In this document: positions 1-6,000 of the stretch, one piece after another | Numbering within the stretch: position 1 is the first letter of the stretch | How the letters are laid out: every line of letters starts with the position of its first letter | Assembly (NCBI GenBank): GCA_003554505.1 | Contig: PWGS01000149.1 | Span: 1-6,000, forward strand | Reading direction: 5' to 3' | DNA from: Desulfonatronospira sp. | GTDB taxonomy: Bacteria > Desulfobacterota > Desulfovibrionia > Desulfovibrionales > Desulfonatronovibrionaceae | DNA length: 6,000 nt | Position numbers and translations under genes: made by a program | The notes under the pieces: generated by a model | Seen by the model: only the letters and a program-made list of their open reading frames with translations | Databases searched by the model: none | Told to the model about the DNA's origin: nothing

Positions 1-16
1 ATTATGCATCTCTGAA

Positions 17-607
17 TCAATCCAGGACCCCCTTGGTACTTAGAAGCTCGGTCCTGTCCAGGGCAACCGCCTGACGCAGTGCCAGCCCCAGGGACTTGAA
101 AGCTGCTTCCATGAGGTGGTGCCCGTTTTGTCCGTAATGAAAACTAAGATGCAGATTCATTCCAGAGTTACTGGCCAGAGACTTGAAGAATTCTCTGTAT
201 ACGTCTTTTTCCTGCCCGGCTATCAGGCCTGGAAGTATCTCCTCGCCCCGGTAAACCAGGTAGGGTCGGCCGGAGATGTCCAGCACACACTGGCAAAGGG
301 CTTCATCCAGGGGCACACTGGCCCGGCCCACCCGGTTTATGCCCTTTTTGTCCCCCAGAGCCTTTGCCAGGGCCTGCCCCAGGCAGATTCCCACGTCTTC
401 CATGCTGTGGTGGGCATCCACATGCAGATCCCCCCGGCACTGCACTTTGAGGCCGAACCCTGCCCAATGCGCCATCAGGGTCAGCATGTGGTCAAAAAAA
501 CCCACCCCGGTCTGGACTTTAACGCCCTGCTCTTCCCCGGCATCCAGAAAAAGATCCAGTTCTACATCAGTCTCCAGCGTTTTCCTGTGAATACTTGCCT
601 GCCGCAT
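17..607 (-). CDS. hisB: Imidazoleglycerol-phosphate dehydratase (HisB, single-domain)
   Basis: This cytoplasmic enzyme dehydrates imidazole glycerol phosphate to imidazole acetol phosphate in histidine biosynthesis. The 196-residue protein is the usual length of the monofunctional enzyme; the N-terminal histidinol-phosphatase domain of the enterobacterial fusion is absent. The family metal-binding motifs are clear: FFDHML with His40, DAHHSMED at 64-71 with His66, His67 and Glu70, and [15 protein letters not shown] at 159-173 with His163, His164 and Glu167. The C-terminus ends in the typical STKGVL. These His/Glu clusters bind the manganese ions of the active site in known homologues. The ATG at 605-607 is preceded by GAGGG five bases upstream. 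It starts 19 nt after the tatC stop, so it is probably the last visible gene of the gua-tat-his transcription unit. No lesion is seen. Only 16 bases remain downstream, so the next gene cannot be identified. Confidence 0.96.
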   Translation of the reverse strand: MRQASIHRKTLETDVELDLFLDAGEEQGVKVQTGVGFFDHMLTLMAHWAGFGLKVQCRGDLHVDAHHSMEDVGICLGQALAKALGDKKGINRVGRASVPLDEALCQCVLDISGRPYLVYRGEEILPGLIAGQEKDVYREFFKSLASNSGMNLHLSFHYGQNGHHLMEAAFKSLGLALRQAVALDRTELLSTKGVLD

Positions 608-626
608 GTTAACCCTCTATTGTTTA

Positions 627-1436
627 TCAGCTCTCATCCTCGTCTTGGTCATCATCTTCCTTTTTACCCCGGAATTTTCGCTCCCGGCCCCAGATATAGG
701 CCACCCAGATGCTCACCTCGTACAGAAGGATCAAGGGGCCGGACATGAGCACCTGGCTGATGATATCCGGCGGCGTCAGAAAAGCGGCCGCCAGGAAAAT
801 GACCAGCACGGCGTACTTGCGCTGCTTGCGCAGGCCTTTGGACTGTACAATGCCCAGCCTGGCCAGGAAAAAGATGAACAGGGGCAGTTCAAAGGCGATG
901 CCGAAGGCGAACAGAAGCTTCACCGCAAAGCTGAAATACTCCCGCAGAGAAGGCATGGGCTGGATCATTTCGGTGGCAAAACCCATGAAAAACTGAAAAC
1001 CTATGGGAAAGACCACGAAATATCCAAAAAGTGCGCCCACAACAAAAAATACAGCAGAAATAAAGGCAATGGGAATAAGAAATTTGCGCTCCGTATCATA
1101 CATTCCCGGGCCCACAAAGCGCCAGATCTGGTAAAAGATATATGGACTGGCCAGAAACACCCCGGCCACCAGGGAAACTTTGAGGTAGGTAAAAAAGGCC
1201 TCGGGCAGGCCGGTAAAAATCATGGAGCTGGCTTCAGGGAGCACCTTGACCAGAGGCTGCATCAAAATGTCGAACAGCCTCTCCTTGAATAGATAACAGA
1301 TCAGAAATCCGACAAAGGCCGCGATAATGATGCGAAACAGACGGTATCGCAGCTCTTCCAGGTGTTCGGTGAAAGTCATGCCCTCTTCTTCGGGCGTTTC
1401 CTCTTCAGTGGTTTCTTGATCGTGCTCGGTTGTCAT
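627..1436 (-). CDS. tatC: Twin-arginine translocase subunit TatC
   Basis: TatC is the multi-spanning inner-membrane subunit that recognises the twin-arginine signal peptide of folded export substrates. The 269-residue protein has the family hallmarks: HLEELR at 25-30, SPYIFYQIWRFVGPG at 97-111, YDTERK at 113-118, FGIAFELPL at 178-186 and LTPPD at 220-224. Six hydrophobic segments lie near residues 33-51, 84-104, 118-142, 168-194, 208-222 and 224-250. By motif alignment, Glu28, Phe107 and Glu116 correspond to the signal-peptide-binding Glu15, Phe94 and Glu103 of E. coli TatC. The ATG shares an ATGA with the tatB stop and lacks a strong Shine-Dalgarno, which suggests translational coupling. Met20 is an alternative start, with GAGGG close upstream; it would remove the acidic leader (nine Asp/Glu in residues 1-19). 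The C-terminal tail from about 258 is also very acidic. Both tails should face the cytoplasm. Confidence 0.95.
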   Translation of the reverse strand: MTTEHDQETTEEETPEEEGMTFTEHLEELRYRLFRIIIAAFVGFLICYLFKERLFDILMQPLVKVLPEASSMIFTGLPEAFFTYLKVSLVAGVFLASPYIFYQIWRFVGPGMYDTERKFLIPIAFISAVFFVVGALFGYFVVFPIGFQFFMGFATEMIQPMPSLREYFSFAVKLLFAFGIAFELPLFIFFLARLGIVQSKGLRKQRKYAVLVIFLAAAFLTPPDIISQVLMSGPLILLYEVSIWVAYIWGRERKFRGKKEDDDQDEDES

Positions 1437-1843
1437 GACCTGGTTTCAGCCTCTTTATCCTGTTCCGGGGCGGTTGTTTCTGATTCTTCCTGCTTTTCAC
1501 TGCCGGCTTTTTCCTCAGCCTGTTCTTTCTGTTCTTGTTCTTCCGGACTTTGTTCCGGGGAAGATTTTGCCTCGCTTTGGTCCTTATCTTCTTCCTCCGG
1601 GTCAGACTCCTGTTTCTTATCTGCTTTCCTGTCCATTTTCTTTTTCAGCCTGGTCTGCCGCTCCCTGCCCTCTTCCTCCTGGGCCTCAAGGTCTATGGTC
1701 CTTTTGACATCAGTACTTACCCGCTTGAACTCCGCCAGGGTCTTTCCCAGGGACCTGGCGATTTCCGGCAGCTTCTTGGGGCCCAGTACCAGAAGGGCCA
1801 CCACCAGGATCACCAGAATTTCAGTAGTTCCTATTCCAAACAT
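1433..1843 (-). CDS. tatB: Twin-arginine translocase subunit TatB (TatA/B family)
   Basis: This single-span membrane protein partners TatC in the Tat receptor complex. It is 136 residues long. The N-terminus MFGIGTTEIL, a hydrophobic helix at about 6-20, the hinge LGPKKLPE at 20-27 and an amphipathic helix at about 24-50 are the complete TatA/B fold. The Gly-Pro at the hinge and Glu8, the position of Glu8 in E. coli TatB, point to TatB rather than TatA, in which Phe-Gly is usual at the hinge. After residue 52 the protein becomes low complexity: a basic stretch at 60-77, then a Glu/Asp/Gln/Ser-rich tail at 79-136 that is probably disordered. The ATG at 1841-1843 has AAGGGG eight bases upstream. 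It begins 18 nt after guaA and overlaps tatC by 4 nt (ATGA). The family is certain; the TatB subtype is an inference from the hinge and the tatC neighbour. No separate tatA is present here. Confidence 0.9.
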   Translation of the reverse strand: MFGIGTTEILVILVVALLVLGPKKLPEIARSLGKTLAEFKRVSTDVKRTIDLEAQEEEGRERQTRLKKKMDRKADKKQESDPEEEDKDQSEAKSSPEQSPEEQEQKEQAEEKAGSEKQEESETTAPEQDKEAETRS

Positions 1844-1861
1844 GACTTATACCCCTTGGCT

Positions 1862-3412
1862 CTATTCCCACTCTATGGTGCTTGGAGGCTTGGAGGAAAT
1901 ATCAAAGACCCCCCTGTTTACTCCCTGTACCTCATTTATGATCCGGTTGGAGATCCTGGCCAGGATTTCCGGGGGGATCCTGCTCCAGTCGGCGGTCATG
2001 GCATCGATGCTGTCAACAATGCGCAGGGCCACCACATGCTCGTAAGTTCTCTCGTCTCCCATGACCCCCACGGTCTTTAATGGCAACAGCACTGCAAACC
2101 CCTGCCACACCCTGGTATACCAGCTGGATGCGAAGAGCTCGTTTTGCACAATTCGGTCGGCTTTGCGAAGTATCTCCAGTCTTTCCGGAGTAATGTCTCC
2201 GATGACCCTGATGGCCAGACCGGGCCCGGGAAACGGATGCCGCCAGACAATGGGGTCGGGTATGCCAAGCTCCACAGCCACCTTGCGCACCTCGTCCTTG
2301 AAAAGCTCCCGCAACGGCTCCACCAGCTTGAGATCCATCTTTTCCGGCAGCCCGCCCACGTTGTGATGGCTTTTGATTACCGCTGAAGGACCTTTAAAGG
2401 AGATGCTCTCGATGACATCCGGATACAGGGTCCCCTGGGCCAGCCACTTGACGTCCGGGATAGACCCGGCCTCCTTTTCAAAAACCTCGATAAATGTGTG
2501 CCCGATAATCTTTCTTTTTTCCTCCGGGTCCTTGACCCCGTGCAGCCGGGAAAGAAAAAGGTCCTGGGCCTCTATGTGCTTCAGGTTCAGGTCGAAATAC
2601 TTGGTCAGGCTCTCCACCACTTCCAGGGCTTCATTATGCCTGAGCACCCCGTTGTCCACCAGGATACAGTGCAGCCGCTTGCCGATGGCCTTATGCAGCA
2701 GCACAGCCACTACAGTGGAGTCAATGCCTCCGCTCAGGCCGCAGACCACCTGCTCGTCATCAGGAATCATCTCCCGGATCTCCTGGATGCAGTCCTGGAT
2801 AAAGGAGGTCATGGACCAGTCCGGAACCAGACCGGCCACTTTAAAAAGAAAATTGTGCAGAATGCGGTAGCCCTCTTCGGTGTGGGCCACCTCGGGATGA
2901 AACTGCAGACCGTATATCTTTTGTTGAAAGTCGCCCAAAGCGGCGATTTCCACGCTGGAGGTGCGCCCCAGCACTTCAAATCCCGGCGGAGGTGTGAGAA
3001 CCGTGTCGCCGTGAGACATCCAGACCGTCAGTCCTTCCTTATCTCCCAGTCCCTCCCACAGGGGACAATCACTGATAAACTCAAAGTCTGCCCTGCCGTA
3101 CTCCCGGTTGCGGGCCGGTTCTACCTGGCCCCCGAAAAGATGGGCTAAGAGCTGCATCCCGTAACAGATGCCCAGGATGGGAAGACCCAGCTGGAAAACA
3201 CCCTGGTCCACCTGAGGCGATTCCTCTCCGGCCACACTGGAAGGCCCGCCGGACAACACCAGGGCCGAGGGCTGCATGGCTTTTAAATCTTCCAGGCTGA
3301 CGGTACAGGGATGAATTTCGGAGTATACCCCGGATTCCCGGATTCTTCTGGCAATCAGTTGAGTATACTGCGAACCGAAATCCAGAATAATGACCTTGTT
3401 TTGAACTTGCAT
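1862..3412 (-). CDS. guaA: GMP synthase (glutamine-hydrolysing)
   Basis: This cytoplasmic enzyme aminates XMP to GMP using ATP and glutamine, the last step of guanine nucleotide synthesis. The 516-residue protein has the full two-part structure. A class I glutamine amidotransferase domain (about 6-195) has the nucleophile Cys83 in GICYGMQLL and His172/Glu174 in [10 protein letters not shown], completing the triad. An ATP-pyrophosphatase domain follows, with the P-loop SGGIDST at 227-233. The C-terminal dimerisation region contains [14 protein letters not shown] and ends in the typical KPPSTIEWE. The length matches the family (about 510-525). The ATG at 3410-3412 has GAGG ten bases upstream at 3423-3426; a closer AAAGGG sits too near the start to serve. 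The start agrees with the conserved [20 protein letters not shown] beginning. It lies 74 nt after guaB, which makes its substrate XMP, and 18 nt before tatB. No damage to key residues is seen. Confidence 0.98.
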   Translation of the reverse strand: MQVQNKVIILDFGSQYTQLIARRIRESGVYSEIHPCTVSLEDLKAMQPSALVLSGGPSSVAGEESPQVDQGVFQLGLPILGICYGMQLLAHLFGGQVEPARNREYGRADFEFISDCPLWEGLGDKEGLTVWMSHGDTVLTPPPGFEVLGRTSSVEIAALGDFQQKIYGLQFHPEVAHTEEGYRILHNFLFKVAGLVPDWSMTSFIQDCIQEIREMIPDDEQVVCGLSGGIDSTVVAVLLHKAIGKRLHCILVDNGVLRHNEALEVVESLTKYFDLNLKHIEAQDLFLSRLHGVKDPEEKRKIIGHTFIEVFEKEAGSIPDVKWLAQGTLYPDVIESISFKGPSAVIKSHHNVGGLPEKMDLKLVEPLRELFKDEVRKVAVELGIPDPIVWRHPFPGPGLAIRVIGDITPERLEILRKADRIVQNELFASSWYTRVWQGFAVLLPLKTVGVMGDERTYEHVVALRIVDSIDAMTADWSRIPPEILARISNRIINEVQGVNRGVFDISSKPPSTIEWE

Positions 3413-3444
3413 GCCCTTTATGCCTCGTGAAGATTTTTATGACT

Positions 3445-3459
3445 TTTACCCCGGGTAAA
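3445..3459. repeat. 15-nt palindrome in the guaB-guaA spacer
   Basis: The arms TTTACCC (3445-3451) and GGGTAAA (3453-3459) are perfect inverted complements around one central base. As RNA this would form at best a 6-bp stem with a 3-nt loop. It lies about 32 nt upstream of the guaA start, in the 74-nt spacer, and has no U-run typical of an intrinsic terminator. A smaller GTCC/GGAC inverted repeat lies beside it at 3462-3473. A processing site, weak attenuator or operator are all possible; the sequence alone does not decide. Confidence 0.45.
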
Positions 3460-3486
3460 CAGTCCTGCGGGACCGCGGCCTCCGGC

Positions 3487-4944
3487 TTAATAGTTCTCTA
3501 TACGGTAGTTGGGGGCTTCCTTGGTGATGATTACGTCGTGCACGTGGCTTTCGCGGTAACCGGCCGGGGTCATGGTCAGAAAACGCCCCTTTTCATGCAG
3601 TTCCTGAACCGTGGCGCATCCCAGATAACCCATGCCGGACTGCACACCGCCTATGAGCTGGTACACGGTATCTCCGGCCGCCCCCTTGAAAGGCACCCGT
3701 CCCACAATGCCTTCGGGTACAAGCTTGCTGCTTTTTTCCTGAAAATAACGGTCGCTGCTGCCATCGCGCATGGCGTCTATGGAACCCATGCCGCGGTAAA
3801 TCTTGTACGTACGGCCCTGGTAGAGAATGGTCTCTCCGGGGCTTTCCGTAGTCCCGGCCAGCATGCTGCCCATCATCACGGTATCGGCTCCCGCCACCAG
3901 GGCCTTGATCACATCCCCGGAGAACTTGACCCCGCCGTCGGCAATAACGCAGCAGCCCTTTTCCCTGCAGGCCCTGGTGCACTCCATGACCGCAGTCACC
4001 TGGGGCACGCCGACCCCTGCCACCACCCTGGTGGTGCATATGGACCCCGGTCCGATGCCCACCTTTACCGCATCCACTCCGGCATCCACCAGGGCTTTTG
4101 CTCCTTCATAGGTGGCCACGTTTCCGGCGATGAGCTGACAGTCAGGATACGAGGCCTTTATGTCTCTGATGCCCTGAATGATATTTCTGGAATGACCATG
4201 CGCGGAATCAAGAACTATAAAGTCCGACCCGGCCTTGATAAGGGCCTCCACCCTGGCCATCTTGTCCTCGCCTGTGCCTACGGCCGCCCCCACCCTCAGC
4301 CGGCCCATTTCGTCCTTGCAGGCATTGGGATATTTCTTGATTTTCTCAATATCCTTTATAGTGATAAGGCCTTTAAGTCCGCCTCCTTTTTCCACCACCA
4401 GGAGCTTTTCAATCTTGTTTTTCTGCAGAATGTCCTTGGCTTCCAGCAGGGTCGTGCCCACCGGGACAGTGACAAGGTCGCCGCTGGTCATGACCTGGTC
4501 CACCCTGGTGCCCAGATCGCTTACAAAGCGCACATCACGGTTGGTGACAATGCCCCCCAGCCGGCCCTCTTCCTCCACAGGCAGCCCGGAAATACGGTAC
4601 TCGGACATGAGGCGCAGAACTGTTTCCACGTCATCGCCCGGGCGAACAGTGACCGGGTCGACAATCATGCCGCTCTCGGATTTTTTTACCCGCTCCACCT
4701 CCTGACTCTGCTCCTCGATGCTCATGTTCTTATGCACCACGCCAACTCCGCCGGAACGGGCCATGGAGATGGCCATTTCTGCTTCGGTTACCGTATCCAT
4801 GGCTGCGCTGAGCAAAGGGATATTAAGTTCTATCTGCGGAGTAAGCCGGGTCTTGAGGCTGGTTTCTTCAGGCAGGACCTCGGAATAATCCGGAACCAGC
4901 AAAACATCGTCAAAGGTTAATCCCTGGCCCCATATCTTTTCCAT
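3487..4944 (-). CDS. guaB: IMP dehydrogenase (IMPDH)
   Basis: This cytoplasmic enzyme oxidises IMP to XMP with NAD+, the committed step to guanine nucleotides. The 485-residue length is typical of bacterial IMPDH. The N-terminus [18 protein letters not shown] is the family start. Two CBS modules are inserted at about 93-205 ([43 protein letters not shown]) and in homologues bind adenine or guanine nucleotides for regulation. The catalytic loop [17 protein letters not shown] at 297-312 carries Cys303, and the flap [17 protein letters not shown] at 385-401 carries the Arg399-Tyr400 dyad. IMP-binding [11 protein letters not shown] is at 334-344. The ATG at 4942-4944 has GGAGG four bases upstream at 4949-4953. 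It lies 137 nt after the TPR gene and is probably the first gene of the guaB-guaA-tatB-tatC-hisB unit. The 74 nt to guaA contain a palindrome. GMP reductase was considered but is excluded by the CBS pair and flap. Confidence 0.98.
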   Translation of the reverse strand: MEKIWGQGLTFDDVLLVPDYSEVLPEETSLKTRLTPQIELNIPLLSAAMDTVTEAEMAISMARSGGVGVVHKNMSIEEQSQEVERVKKSESGMIVDPVTVRPGDDVETVLRLMSEYRISGLPVEEEGRLGGIVTNRDVRFVSDLGTRVDQVMTSGDLVTVPVGTTLLEAKDILQKNKIEKLLVVEKGGGLKGLITIKDIEKIKKYPNACKDEMGRLRVGAAVGTGEDKMARVEALIKAGSDFIVLDSAHGHSRNIIQGIRDIKASYPDCQLIAGNVATYEGAKALVDAGVDAVKVGIGPGSICTTRVVAGVGVPQVTAVMECTRACREKGCCVIADGGVKFSGDVIKALVAGADTVMMGSMLAGTTESPGETILYQGRTYKIYRGMGSIDAMRDGSSDRYFQEKSSKLVPEGIVGRVPFKGAAGDTVYQLIGGVQSGMGYLGCATVQELHEKGRFLTMTPAGYRESHVHDVIITKEAPNYRIENY

Positions 4945-4996
4945 GACCCCTCCAGTAAGTTTGTAAAGAATGCCCTGTATCCTGAAAAATTTATTC

Positions 4997-5026
4997 CTGT
5001 TACCGGTAATCTCCTGTTTATGTCAA
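4997..5026 (-). promoter_or_regulatory. Candidate sigma-70 promoter for guaB
   Basis: On the minus strand a perfect TTGACA occurs at 5021-5026. At spacing 17-18 it is followed only by a poor -10 (GTAACA at 4998-5003, or TAACAG at 4997-5002). A perfect 10-bp palindrome, TTACCGGTAA, overlaps the -10 side at 5000-5009. The 7-mer AACAGGA occurs twice around it (4995-5001 and 5012-5018 in plus coordinates). The position, 50-80 nt before guaB in the largest intergenic gap of the gene cluster, supports a promoter, and the weak -10 plus palindrome would suit a regulated one. No purine riboswitch-like structure or clear intrinsic terminator for the TPR gene was recognised in 4945-5081. Confidence 0.35.
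5000..5009. repeat. 10-bp palindrome TTACCGGTAA upstream of guaB
   Basis: A perfect self-complementary 10-mer in the middle of the 137-nt gap before guaB. It overlaps the predicted -10 region of the candidate promoter and is flanked by two direct copies of AACAGGA. The symmetry suits a dimeric DNA-binding protein, but no known regulator is recognised from the motif, and a 10-bp palindrome could arise by chance. Confidence 0.35.
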
Positions 5027-5081
5027 ACGCTAAAGCACGCCCTCCAGCCTGAAAATCCCAGGTAAACACAGACACCGCCTG

Positions 5082-5663
5082 TCATATTCCTTCGCCGGGA
5101 GCAGGTGTCTCCAGTTCCTGGCGTACTCTTTCCAGAAGATCCGGATGGTCCGGATCTATTTCAATAATTTTTTCCAGATGCTCCCGGGCCTTTTCCGGCT
5201 CATCAAGATAGTACTTGTAAATGATGGCCAGATTGAAGTGGCCCTGGTGGTTTTCGGGATTGATTTCGAGAAGCCTGTGGAATTTCTCCCTGGCTTCGGC
5301 ATGCTGCTGCATCTGAAACAGGGTGAACCCTGCCTGGTTCAGGGCCAGCTGGTTATCTGGATCCACATTCAAGGCCCTTCTCCAGAAGGAAAGAGCCTTA
5401 TCCCAGTCCTCGCTCTGCATAAAAAAGCTGGCCAGCTGAGTTATGGCCTCTACATTTTCAGGGTTTTGCTCCACCTCCTGCATGAGACCGGCAATACGCG
5501 ACATCATCTGCTGATCCGCCTGACGGGTCTGTGTCTCCTCAACAAGTGAGGGTGACTCAATCCTGTACCAGATTGAGGACAGAAATATAACGGCCAGCCC
5601 CACAATGGCGAAGGCAACCACCGCCCTTTGAATGTTCGAGGAGGATAAAAGGCCGCTACTCAT
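5082..5663 (-). CDS. Membrane-anchored TPR protein, cytochrome c maturation (CcmI/CcmH C-domain-like)
   Basis: A 193-residue protein with a single N-terminal membrane anchor at about 12-33 and a TPR domain predicted to face the periplasm. Three TPR units can be traced at about 70-103 (EAITQLASFFMQSEDWDKAL, then NVDPDN), 104-137 (LNQAGFTLFQMQQHAEA, then INPENH) and 138-171 (GHFNLAIIYK, then IDPDHP). A linker rich in Glu, Gln and Arg at 41-66 may be coiled. Similar TPR proteins (CcmI, CycH, NrfG) hold apocytochrome c for haem ligation; that role is inferred from the ccmD-like gene overlapping upstream by 8 nt. No CXXCH haem motif is present. The ATG at 5661-5663 is supported by a very strong ribosome site. 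The next gene, guaB, is unrelated and lies 137 nt downstream, so this probably ends the cytochrome maturation unit. The fold is sure; the specific partner is not. Confidence 0.85.
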   Translation of the reverse strand: MSSGLLSSSNIQRAVVAFAIVGLAVIFLSSIWYRIESPSLVEETQTRQADQQMMSRIAGLMQEVEQNPENVEAITQLASFFMQSEDWDKALSFWRRALNVDPDNQLALNQAGFTLFQMQQHAEAREKFHRLLEINPENHQGHFNLAIIYKYYLDEPEKAREHLEKIIEIDPDHPDLLERVRQELETPAPGEGI

Positions 5664-5784
5664 GGTGCATCACCTCCAGCTGCCTTATCTTCTTCTCAAG
5701 CTTCTTCTGACCCATGGCCAGAAAGAAGAGGTACCCTCCGATGCCCAACCATACAACCACGTTGCTGGCAATCAGATATGTCAT
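5656..5784 (-). CDS. ccmD: CcmD-like small membrane protein (haem exporter-associated)
   Basis: A 42-residue protein: one membrane span at about 3-24 (NVVVWLGIGGYLFFLA) followed by a charged helix QKKLEKKIRQLE. A short span with a VWLG/GYL core and a basic, heptad-like tail is the CcmD pattern. In System I cytochrome c maturation CcmD joins the CcmABC complex and helps release haem-loaded CcmE. I chose the ATG at 5782-5784 because the protein then begins directly before the span, as is usual for CcmD, with a weak AAGG ten bases upstream. A GTG at 5839-5841 would extend it by 19 polar residues to 61 residues, but that codon lies in the loop of an inverted repeat and has no good ribosome site. 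The 3' end overlaps the TPR gene by 8 nt, implying coupled translation. Such short proteins are hard to assign; the TPR neighbour is the main extra support. Confidence 0.72.
   Translation of the reverse strand: MTYLIASNVVVWLGIGGYLFFLAMGQKKLEKKIRQLEVMHHE
5669..5677 (-). promoter_or_regulatory. Nine-base Shine-Dalgarno for the TPR gene
   Basis: The minus strand reads GGAGGTGAT here, a full nine-base match to the 3' end of 16S rRNA. It lies inside the last codons of the ccmD-like gene, with nine bases between GGAGG and the ATG at 5661-5663. It fixes the TPR start and suggests efficient, partly independent initiation despite the 8-nt gene overlap. Confidence 0.75.
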
Positions 5785-5821
5785 AAAAAAACCAACCTTT
5801 TGCTTATTTATAGTAACCGGG

Positions 5822-5849
5822 CTTTTTCCGCGACCATGCACGGAAAAAG
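5822..5849. repeat. Perfect 9-bp inverted repeat upstream of ccmD
   Basis: CTTTTTCCG (5822-5830) and CGGAAAAAG (5841-5849) are perfect complements separated by 10 nt. The structure lies 38-65 nt before the chosen ccmD ATG and encloses the alternative GTG start. Neither strand has a U-run after the stem, so it is not a standard intrinsic terminator. It may be an mRNA leader hairpin, a protein binding site or the end of a repeat element. Confidence 0.6.
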
Positions 5850-5921
5850 AGGACCCTGCGAGGCAAATTTAAAAAAAGAAGTAACTGTTCAGCACATTTT
5901 GTGTGTACTCTTGTTCTGGCC

Positions 5922-5957
5922 ATCGGTGTCGGGGTCGGTATCGGTATCGGGGTCGAT
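5922..5957. repeat. Imperfect hexanucleotide tandem repeat (RTCGGK)
   Basis: Six consecutive 6-nt units read ATCGGT, GTCGGG, GTCGGT, ATCGGT, ATCGGG and GTCGAT; the first five fit RTCGGK and the last is degenerate. The block sits in the gene-poor end of the window, 138 nt upstream of the ccmD ATG. In-frame translation gives only alternating dipeptides (Ile/Val-Gly on plus, Asp-Thr/Pro or Pro-Ile/Thr on minus), which argues against a real protein. I recall similar GATACC-type runs between genes of sulfate-reducing bacteria, but have not verified it. Confidence 0.7.
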
Positions 5958-5981
5958 AGAAAACCGAAAGCCAAAGTTGCG

Positions 5982-5995
5982 TGGGGCCTTCCCCA
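5982..5995. repeat. Small GC-rich hairpin TGGGG-CCTT-CCCCA
   Basis: A perfect 5-bp stem with a 4-nt loop lies close to the window edge, 24 nt beyond the hexamer repeat. There is no T-run on either side within the window, so a terminator is not supported. It may be part of the same intergenic repeat element or of the 3' region of an upstream gene that is cut off. Confidence 0.35.
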
Positions 5996-6000
5996 ACAGC

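Noticed and set aside
1..16. ATG on the minus strand at 7-9, possibly the start of the next gene after hisB
   Set aside because: Only three codons fit in the window and the purine-rich GAG is too close to the ATG to serve as a ribosome site.
606..1292. Plus-strand open frame of 228 codons across tatC
   Set aside because: The opposite strand encodes a complete TatC with all family motifs; the plus product is a Lys/Gln/His-rich sequence without domain features.
1362..2080. Overlapping plus-strand open frames across tatB and the start of the tatC gene
   Set aside because: Their Ser/Phe/Leu/Cys-rich products are the antisense reading of the Glu/Lys-rich TatB tail, not real membrane proteins.
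3427..4920. A 497-codon plus-strand open frame antisense to nearly all of guaB
   Set aside because: Its product is rich in His, Gly and Ala with no recognisable domain, and it mirrors the codon bias of guaB, which has every catalytic motif. It is an antisense shadow.
5030..5081. Short CCTG/CAGG inverted repeat after the TPR gene as a terminator
   Set aside because: The stem is only four base pairs and no U-run follows, so an intrinsic terminator is not supported.
5785..5841. GTG start extending the CcmD-like protein by 19 residues
   Set aside because: The extension is polar and unlike CcmD N-termini, its ribosome site is poor, and the codon lies in the loop of a perfect inverted repeat.
5842..6000. 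Open minus-strand frames that could be the end of an upstream gene such as ccmC
   Set aside because: All three frames were read. They give repeat-derived dipeptide runs or scattered residues with no CcmC-like membrane spans or motifs, so no partial gene is claimed.
5904..6000. Plus-strand open frame running off the window with an Ile/Val-Gly repeat
   Set aside because: The repeat arises from the hexamer tract; there is no good start with a ribosome site and no supporting domain.

Overview
The window carries seven protein-coding genes, all on the minus strand and densely packed. In transcription order (right to left) they are: a CcmD-like small membrane protein, a membrane-anchored TPR protein of the cytochrome c maturation type, guaB (IMP dehydrogenase), guaA (GMP synthase), tatB, tatC and hisB (imidazoleglycerol-phosphate dehydratase). 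No tRNA, rRNA, CRISPR array, insertion sequence or phage gene was seen. The long plus-strand open frames are antisense shadows of these genes.

Likely source: a Gram-negative anaerobe of the Desulfovibrionales (sulfate-reducer type). This is inferred from the gene order, a System I cytochrome c maturation cluster running into guaB-guaA-tat-hisB, which I recall from Desulfovibrio genomes. A stand-alone HisB dehydratase domain and a moderate-to-high GC content are compatible. The acidic tails on TatB and TatC would fit a salt-adapted lineage, but that is speculation. The assignment rests on memory and was not searched.

Layout. At 5785-6000 there is no recognisable gene; it holds an imperfect hexanucleotide tandem repeat (5922-5957), a small GC-rich hairpin (5982-5995) and a perfect 9-bp inverted repeat (5822-5849). 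At 5082-5784 lie ccmD-like and the TPR gene, which overlap by 8 nt. At 4945-5081 is a 137-nt spacer with a perfect TTGACA -35-like box, a 10-bp palindrome and two 7-nt direct repeats, the best candidate promoter region for the genes downstream. At 17-4944 lie guaB, guaA, tatB, tatC and hisB, with gaps of 74, 18, -4 and 19 nt, so they probably form one operon.

How the genes work together. GuaB and GuaA carry out the two steps from IMP to GMP. TatB and TatC form the substrate-receptor core of the twin-arginine export system. The CcmD-like and TPR proteins belong to periplasmic haem attachment to c-type cytochromes. HisB is one step of histidine synthesis. The cluster thus mixes housekeeping nucleotide and amino-acid synthesis with two extracytoplasmic protein maturation systems. 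This is an ordinary core-genome region; I found no convincing undescribed system, and the second-look items are mostly non-coding structures and tail compositions.
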